DNA of 54,429 nucleotides from Bryobacteraceae bacterium CoA2 C42. Lineage in GTDB: Bacteria > Acidobacteriota > Terriglobia > Bryobacterales > Bryobacteraceae. Under the pieces are notes generated by a model. It ran no database searches. It had not been told where the DNA came from and worked only from the letters and a program-made list of their open reading frames with translations. The translations under genes were made by a program, and so were the position numbers. The stretch spans positions 1-54,429 of the forward strand of contig JAINDL010000100.1 of NCBI GenBank assembly GCA_019931245.1, read 5' to 3'. Positions 49,198-54,429 of the stretch are shown one piece after another (positions within the stretch are counted from its first letter, which is position 1; the number at the start of each line of letters is the position of its first letter).

Positions 49198-51297
49198 GTG
49201 AATCTTGAAACCCCGCTCGTATACGTGAAAGGCGTGGGACCGCAGCGGGCGGCGATGCTCGAGACCAAGGGTCTCGTCACGGTGGCCGACCTGCTGCACT
49301 ACCCGCCGTTTCGCTACGAAGACCGATCGAACCTGAAGCGTATCGACCAGCTGGCCCCCGGCGAGATGGCGACCGTGATTGTCGAAGTGCGCGCGACGAG
49401 CCTGCCGCAGTTGAAGAACAAGCGGGTGGGGCTGTTTGAAGCGACGCTGGGCGACGCCGGGCGCCTGCCGCTATACGGACGCTGGTTCAACGGCGGCTAC
49501 CTGGCCAAGGTGCTCGCCGAGGGGATGCGGCTGGCTGTGTATGGCAAGGTCGAGTTCGACACCTACCGCGGCGAGCTGCTGATGAAGAATCCCGAGTTTG
49601 AGATTCTGTCGCAGGACGACGAAGAGGGCGATGCCACGCTGCATACCGGGCGGGTAGTGCCGATCTACGAAGCCGCGCAGAAGGTGAGTCCGAAGCTGCT
49701 GCGGGTGCTGATGCGGCGGGTGCTCGATTCGCTCGCGCCGGTCGAGGACCTGCTGCCGGCGCGGATCTGCGAACAGTTGAAGCTGCCGTCGCGGTGGGCG
49801 GCGATTCAGGGCATCCATTTTCCGGCCGAAGACAGCGATATCCGTCTGCTGAACGGCTTCCGGTCGCCGGCCCATGTGCGGATGATTCTCGAAGAATTCT
49901 TCTGGCTCGAGTGCGGGCTGGCGCTCAAGCGCAACAAGGCGCGGGAGGCGCGGGGCATTCAGTTTGCCTTGACCAACCAGGTGCGCGAGAAGATCAAGGC
50001 GATGCTGCCGTTCAAGCCGACCGGGGCACAGAAGCGGGTGCTCGGCGAGATCGCCCGCGACATGGCGGCGCCGCAGCCGATGAGCCGCCTCGTGCAGGGT
50101 GACGTGGGCAGCGGAAAGACGCTGGTGGCGGCCGAGGCGGCCATCATCGCCATCGAAAACGGATACCAAGTGGCCGTGCTCGCGCCCACCGAGATTCTGG
50201 CCGCGCAGCACTTCGCCTACTTCAAGAACCTGTTCGGCAAGCTGGGCTATGAGTGCGCGATGCTGTCCGGCTCCTTCAAGGCCAAGGAGAAGGAGGCGAT
50301 CCGGCGGCTGATCGCGAGCGGCATGGTGCACGTCGCCATCGGCACGCACGCGCTGCTCGAAGCCGACGTGCAGTTTGCCAAGCTGGGCCTGGCGATTGTC
50401 GACGAGCAGCACCGGTTTGGCGTCATGCAGCGGCTGAAGCTGATGGAGAAGGGCCAGACGCCGGACGTGCTGGTGATGACGGCCACGCCGATTCCGCGGA
50501 CGCTGGCGCTGACCGTCTACGGCGACCTCGATACCTCCGTGATCGACGAGCTGCCGCCGGGGCGCCGGCCGATTGTCACGACGCACGTCAACGCGAGCCG
50601 GGTTGAGGAGGTCTGGTCGTTCCTGCAGACGGAGGTGGCGGCGGGCCGGCAGGCCTATGTCGTCTATCCGGTGATTGAAGAGAGCGAGACACAGGCGATG
50701 AAGGCGGCCGAGCAGATGTATCTGCAGCTTTCGCAGACCGTGTTTCCGCACTTCACGGTGGGCCTGCTGCACGGCAAGCTAGCGCAGACGGACAAAGAGG
50801 CCGTGATGGCGGCGTTCAAGCGGGGCGAGACGCAGATTCTGGTGGCGACGACGGTGGTGGAGGTGGGCGTGGACGTGCCGAACGCGACAGTGATGGTGAT
50901 TGAGCAGGCCGAGCGGTTTGGCCTGGCGCAGCTGCACCAGCTGCGGGGGCGCGTGGGCCGGGGCGGCGAGCAGAGCTACTGTCTGCTGGTAACCGATAAG
51001 CTGAGCGAGACGGGCAAGGAGCGGATCCGGACGATGGTGGAATCAAACGACGGCTTCTACATCGCCGAGATGGACCTGCGGTTGCGCGGCCCTGGCGAGT
51101 TTTTCGGAACGAAGCAGAGCGGGCTGCCGGCGCTGCGTTTCGGCAACATTCTGCGCGACAGCGAGTTGCTCGAGATTGCGCGCAACGAAGCCAACGCATT
51201 CATCGACCATCCACCGGACGAGGCGACGCTGCGGCAGGCGGTGGCTTATCTGCGGGAGCACTGGCAGCGGCGCTACGGCTTAGTATTGGTAGGGTAA
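49198..51297 (+). CDS. recG: ATP-dependent DNA helicase RecG
   Basis: 699 residues. The N-terminal wedge/OB domain opens MNLETPLVYVKGVGPQRAAM, followed by the SF2 helicase: Walker A GDVGSGKT (301-308), DEQH (402-405, motif II), TATPIPRTLA (motif III), then VVEVGVDVPNAT and QLRGRVGRGG (motifs V and VI). The C-terminal segment GPGEFFGTKQSG is RecG-specific. It remodels stalled forks and branched DNA. GTG 49198 is the start. rsmD follows 2 bp later. Confidence 0.97.
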   Translation: MNLETPLVYVKGVGPQRAAMLETKGLVTVADLLHYPPFRYEDRSNLKRIDQLAPGEMATVIVEVRATSLPQLKNKRVGLFEATLGDAGRLPLYGRWFNGGYLAKVLAEGMRLAVYGKVEFDTYRGELLMKNPEFEILSQDDEEGDATLHTGRVVPIYEAAQKVSPKLLRVLMRRVLDSLAPVEDLLPARICEQLKLPSRWAAIQGIHFPAEDSDIRLLNGFRSPAHVRMILEEFFWLECGLALKRNKAREARGIQFALTNQVREKIKAMLPFKPTGAQKRVLGEIARDMAAPQPMSRLVQGDVGSGKTLVAAEAAIIAIENGYQVAVLAPTEILAAQHFAYFKNLFGKLGYECAMLSGSFKAKEKEAIRRLIASGMVHVAIGTHALLEADVQFAKLGLAIVDEQHRFGVMQRLKLMEKGQTPDVLVMTATPIPRTLALTVYGDLDTSVIDELPPGRRPIVTTHVNASRVEEVWSFLQTEVAAGRQAYVVYPVIEESETQAMKAAEQMYLQLSQTVFPHFTVGLLHGKLAQTDKEAVMAAFKRGETQILVATTVVEVGVDVPNATVMVIEQAERFGLAQLHQLRGRVGRGGEQSYCLLVTDKLSETGKERIRTMVESNDGFYIAEMDLRLRGPGEFFGTKQSGLPALRFGNILRDSELLEIARNEANAFIDHPPDEATLRQAVAYLREHWQRRYGLVLVG

Positions 51298-51299
51298 CC

Positions 51300-51824
51300 A
51301 TGCGCGTTATTGCTGGAGAGTTTCGCAGCCGCCGGCTGCAGAGTGTGGAAGGGACGGAGGTGCGGCCGACGCCGGACCGGCTGCGGGAGTCGCTGTTCAA
51401 TATTTTGCAGACGCGGCTTGCGGGGATGGTGTTTGTGGACGCCTACGCGGGGACCGGAGCGGTGGGGCTGGAGGCGTTGAGCCGGGGGGCGCGGCGAGTG
51501 CTGTTTATCGAGCGCAACAAGGAAGCCCTCCGCGTGCTGTTTGAGAACATACAGTCGCTGGGGGTGCAGGGGAGGACGGCGATCATCAAGCGGAAGGCGA
51601 GCGAGGCGCTGCGGACGATAGAGGCCGATATTGTGTTTCTCGACCCGCCGTTTACGGTGCCCAAGGAGTTTGACGCGGCGCTGACGGCAGTGGCGGAGAC
51701 GGCGGTGGCGCTCGTGATCGTGCAGCATCCGCCGCGGCAGGTGCTGGCCGACGAGTACGGCCCGCTGCGGCGGAGCCGTATCGTCAAGCAGGGCGACAAC
51801 TGGCTTAGTTTCTACGAGCGGTAA
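51300..51824 (+). CDS. rsmD: 16S rRNA (guanine(966)-N2)-methyltransferase RsmD
   Basis: 174 residues. MRVIAGEFRSRRLQSVEGTEVRPTPDRLRE is the family opening, followed by SAM motif I FVDAYAGTGAVGLEALSRGA (about 45-64) and motif IV VFLDPPF (about 117-123), the DPPF of N2-guanine methyltransferases. It modifies G966 of 16S rRNA in the 30S P-site. It follows recG by 2 bp, so coexpression is likely; the 3' end overlaps the convergent repeat protein by 20 bp. Confidence 0.95.
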   Translation: MRVIAGEFRSRRLQSVEGTEVRPTPDRLRESLFNILQTRLAGMVFVDAYAGTGAVGLEALSRGARRVLFIERNKEALRVLFENIQSLGVQGRTAIIKRKASEALRTIEADIVFLDPPFTVPKEFDAALTAVAETAVALVIVQHPPRQVLADEYGPLRRSRIVKQGDNWLSFYER

Positions 51825-54429
51825 CGGGCTGCGATTCGCCGGCGCTGTTGGTGAGGCGGACGACGATCGATTCGATGGCGCCGGCCTGACCGGTGACGGT
51901 CAGGGGCAGGGTGAGCCGGAAACCGCCGCCGAAGGGCTGCGAGGCCGTCGAACCGAACCACGCGTTGAAGGCCGCCGTGACGGGCACCGTAAGGGTGGTG
52001 GTTTCGAGTTGGCTGCCCGCGGCGGGGTTGAACTGCAGGGTGACCGTCGAGACTTCGCGGGTGTTCGAGACACCTTCGACGGTAAGCGCTAGGCCGGACG
52101 GGGTCGAGAGCAGCGAAGCGGAGTTGATGACGGGCGCGGCGCGGGGGATGGGAACCGTGGCGGCCGGGCCGGGCGAGGGCTGGCCGCCGAGCGGGGTGAC
52201 GGTGGTCTGCAGCTGGACGCGGCCCGCGATGGTGCCGACCTGGAAGCGCAGGGGATTGAGCGGGAACTGCGCGGCGGTCTGGCCGGGCGGGATGGTGAAG
52301 TCCAGTTGACGGCCGCCGGAGGCGAGCTGGACGGCAGGGTCGTCGACGGGGTTGCTCGCATCGGGGGTGAACAGGAGGGTCAAGGTGCCGGAGATGGGCA
52401 ACGGATAGGGCGCGGCGAGTTGGAGCGTGACGGTGAACTGCCGGCTGGACTGGAGGAAGGAGACGAGCAGCGGCGGCAGGGGCGGCAGGGCGATGGCGAG
52501 GTCGAAGGCGCGGGTGGCGCGGTTGCCGAGCGAGTCGGTGACCTGCAGGGTGAAGCGGAAGCTGCCGGCGGCGCCGGGGGTGCCGGCGAGGACACCATCG
52601 GAGGCGAGCGCGAGGCCGGGGGGGAGGGCGCCTTCGACGAGCGCGAAGCGGTAGGGCGCCTCGCCGCCGGTGGCGCCGAAGCGGGCGGAGAGGGCGAAGC
52701 CGGCGATGCCGCCGGGCAGTTCGAGGGCGTTGACAGCGAGCGCGGGGAGGACGCGGAGGGTGGCCTGGGCGGTGGCGGTGTTGCGGAGAGAGTCGGTGAC
52801 GGTGACACCGAAGTTGAAGACGCCGGCGGCGGTGGGCGCGCCGCTGAGGGCACCACTTGACGAAACGAAGCCAACGCCGGGAGGCAGGGCGCCGCTGGTG
52901 ACGGCCCACTGGTAGGGGGGCTGACCGCCGGCCGCGGCGAAGCCGCCGCTGGCAGTCTGGGCGACGAGGACCGGCGTGAGGCCCGGGGGGGCGATGATGG
53001 CGATGAGGCGGTTGCGGACCGTGAGGGGCAGGACGCGGGAGGCGCGCTGGCCGCGGCTGTCCGTGACCGCGGCGGAGACCGAAAACGAACCCGCGGCGGT
53101 GGGGGTGCCGGAGAGGGCGCCATCGGCGCCGGCGGTGAGGCCGGGCGGGAGGCCGCTGAGGGTGAAGGCGTAGGGCGGGACGCCTCCGGCGGCGGCGACC
53201 GGGGCGCCGTAGGGGGCGTCGGAGACGGCGTCGGGCAGGGCGGTAGTGGTGATTTCGAGGGGGCCGAGGATGTTGACGGTGAAGCTGCGTTCGGCGCGGA
53301 CGTTGCGGGCGTCGGTGACTTCGCAGGAGAAGCGGAAGGCGCCGGGGGCGGTGGGGGTGCCGGTGAGGGTGGCGTTGCTCGTGAAGACGACGCCGGGAGG
53401 CAGATTGCCGGTGACGGCGAAGCGGTAGGGGGCCTGGCCGCCGGTGGCGCCGAAGGCGGCTGAGTAGGGCAGGTTGACGCTGCCGCCGGGCAGCGAATCG
53501 GGCGTGAGCAGGAGAGGGAGAACGGGGGCCGTGATGACGATGGTGAAGAGCTGGCCGGTGAAGCGGCCGCTGCTATCTTCGGCCAGGACGCCGAAGGTAT
53601 AAGCGCCGGGGGTGGAGGGGGTACCGCTGAAGGCGCCGGCTCCGTTCATGATGACGCCGGGGGGGAGGCTGCCCTGGTAGAGACGGAGGATGTAGGGCGG
53701 GACGCCGCCGGCGACGGTGAGTTGGGCGGCGTAGGCGGCGCCGGCGATCCCGTTGGGCAGGTTGGCGGGCGAGAGGCTCAGCGGAGGAGGAGGGGGAGGC
53801 ACGACGTTGAAGAGCAGGGTGGCGGTGGCGGTCTGCTCGAGGGCGTCGACGGCCCGCATGGTGACGGCGAACTGGCCGATGGGGGCGCTGGTGGTGCCGC
53901 TGAAGGTAGCGGTGGCCGGGGTGAAGCCGAGGCCGGGGGGTGGGGCGCCGGAGACGATGGCGAGTTGGTAGGGCGGGCGGCCGCCGAAGACAGCGACGGT
54001 GGAGGAGAAGAACTGGCTCTGTTCGACGGTGAAGACGTGGCTGGTGATGCCGAGCTGGGTAAGGGTTTCGAGGGTAAGCGGACGGTCCGCGGTGGCGCCG
54101 GTGTTATCGGTGACGCGGACGGTGAAGTTGGTGGTGCCGCCAAGTTGGACGATGCCGGAGAGGGCGCCGGTGGCGGGGGTGAGGGTGAGGTTGGGCGGCA
54201 GCGTGCCGGTGAGGATGGACCAGCGGTAGGGGGTGACGCCGCCGGTGGCGGCGAGGGTTTGGCTGTAGGGGAGGCCGGCGGTGGCGCGGGGGAGCGAGGC
54301 GGTGGTGATGCCGAGGGGGGAGAGGTTGACGGTGAGGGTGAAGGTTTTGGTTGCGTTGCGTTCGGCGGGGTTGGCGGAGTCTTCGGCGCGGAGTTGGAAG
54401 GAGCTGGCGCCGAGGGTGGTGGGGGTTCC
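51805..54429 (-). CDS. Large putative-Ig (He_PIG) repeat protein, 5' end outside window
   Basis: At least 874 residues; the frame is open to the window edge, so the N-terminus is not seen. A Met codon at 53859 is not the start because the frame and repeat pattern continue upstream of it. Seven full cadherin/Ig-like He_PIG repeats of about 85-95 residues and part of an eighth are visible, each with a start such as LPNGIAGAAYAAQL, then GGVPPYIL, LPPG, GTP and VTDS-type motifs. The C-terminal about 210 residues form a different beta-rich module (from about FLQSSRQFTVTL on). Probably a secreted or cell-surface adhesin-like protein. Overlaps rsmD by 20 bp. Confidence 0.88.
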   Translation of the reverse strand, partial: GTPTTLGASSFQLRAEDSANPAERNATKTFTLTVNLSPLGITTASLPRATAGLPYSQTLAATGGVTPYRWSILTGTLPPNLTLTPATGALSGIVQLGGTTNFTVRVTDNTGATADRPLTLETLTQLGITSHVFTVEQSQFFSSTVAVFGGRPPYQLAIVSGAPPPGLGFTPATATFSGTTSAPIGQFAVTMRAVDALEQTATATLLFNVVPPPPPPLSLSPANLPNGIAGAAYAAQLTVAGGVPPYILRLYQGSLPPGVIMNGAGAFSGTPSTPGAYTFGVLAEDSSGRFTGQLFTIVITAPVLPLLLTPDSLPGGSVNLPYSAAFGATGGQAPYRFAVTGNLPPGVVFTSNATLTGTPTAPGAFRFSCEVTDARNVRAERSFTVNILGPLEITTTALPDAVSDAPYGAPVAAAGGVPPYAFTLSGLPPGLTAGADGALSGTPTAAGSFSVSAAVTDSRGQRASRVLPLTVRNRLIAIIAPPGLTPVLVAQTASGGFAAAGGQPPYQWAVTSGALPPGVGFVSSSGALSGAPTAAGVFNFGVTVTDSLRNTATAQATLRVLPALAVNALELPGGIAGFALSARFGATGGEAPYRFALVEGALPPGLALASDGVLAGTPGAAGSFRFTLQVTDSLGNRATRAFDLAIALPPLPPLLVSFLQSSRQFTVTLQLAAPYPLPISGTLTLLFTPDASNPVDDPAVQLASGGRQLDFTIPPGQTAAQFPLNPLRFQVGTIAGRVQLQTTVTPLGGQPSPGPAATVPIPRAAPVINSASLLSTPSGLALTVEGVSNTREVSTVTLQFNPAAGSQLETTTLTVPVTAAFNAWFGSTASQPFGGGFRLTLPLTVTGQAGAIESIVVRLTNSAGESQPVTARRN

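Noticed and set aside
53857-53859. ATG as start of the He_PIG protein
   Set aside because: No stop codon occurs in this frame between here and the window edge, and two more complete Ig-like repeats plus part of a third are encoded upstream.
1-54429. Phage, toxin-antitoxin, restriction or secondary-metabolite clusters, tRNA and rRNA genes
   Set aside because: None was recognised on either strand after reading all gaps and reading frames; the only mobile-element trace is the transposase remnant.

Overview
The window is 54 kb of GC-rich bacterial chromosome with dense, short-gapped genes. The mix points to an Acidobacteriota member of the Bryobacterales/Solibacter type: two DUF1080 (3-keto-disaccharide hydrolase) domains, a CRTAC1-type FG-GAP/UnbV protein, a putative-Ig (He_PIG) repeat protein, GH88, Tat-signal enolase-superfamily and serine-hydrolase proteins, and a secreted Gfo/Idh/MocA protein. 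The lineage is inferred from gene content, not from a marker-gene tree. No rRNA, tRNA, CRISPR array or intact mobile element was seen.

Layout. 1-489: two tandem 92-bp hairpin-forming repeats and an orphan C-terminal reading frame. 490-2281: an atypical SDR, a minimal zinc protease and a secreted DUF1080 protein. 2298-4138: rplU-rpmA-obgE with a structured leader before rplU and an intrinsic terminator ending 13 nt before the obgE start codon. 4139-6155 (-): a penicillin-binding transpeptidase and an SDR. 6191-14432 (+): a tightly packed run of OPT transporter, membrane spermidine-synthase-like protein, SDR, heavy-metal-binding-domain protein, mandelate-racemase-like enzyme and class C beta-lactamase-like hydrolase. 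14433-19378 (-): PHP-domain protein, alpha/beta hydrolase-DUF1080 fusion, site-2-type protease and MFS transporter. 19428-24088: secreted hydrolase, second MFS transporter, CRTAC1 protein and TPR protein. 24085-26607 (-): a UvrD-like helicase with a DEDDh exonuclease domain inserted in it. 26643-30838: small membrane protein, recX, YtxH and DUF948-like proteins, and a secreted M1 aminopeptidase. 30839-34188: a PilZ gene behind a sigma-54-type promoter, a decayed region with broken copies of PilZ, L-lactate permease and a transposase, then the intact permease. 34303-40775: a degenerate galactokinase-like protein, an OmpA-family coiled-coil protein, GH88, an unknown secreted protein, a CDGSH protein, hpt and a secreted protein with an HxH motif. 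40811-49177: rsfS, then on the minus strand a continuous run Gfo/Idh/MocA - fabI - Gld-like ABC transporter (ATPase, permease, GldG-like, DUF4340) - pncB - pncA. 49198-51824: recG and rsmD. 51805-54429 (-): the C-terminal part of a large Ig-like repeat protein that runs off the window.

Functionally the region combines housekeeping (ribosome assembly, NAD and purine salvage, fatty-acid synthesis, recombination) with secreted or periplasmic carbohydrate catabolism (DUF1080, GH88, sugar-acid dehydratase-like enzyme, SDRs, MFS, OPT and lactate uptake), as expected of a soil polysaccharide degrader.

The observations most worth a second look are: a recurring TANAAT hexamer 6-9 nt before start codons that lack a Shine-Dalgarno sequence (probable leaderless transcripts); the duplicated and reciprocally truncated PilZ/lldP convergent pair; the sigma-54 promoter of PilZ; the exonuclease-in-helicase fusion; the rplU leader structure; and the obgE-adjacent terminator.
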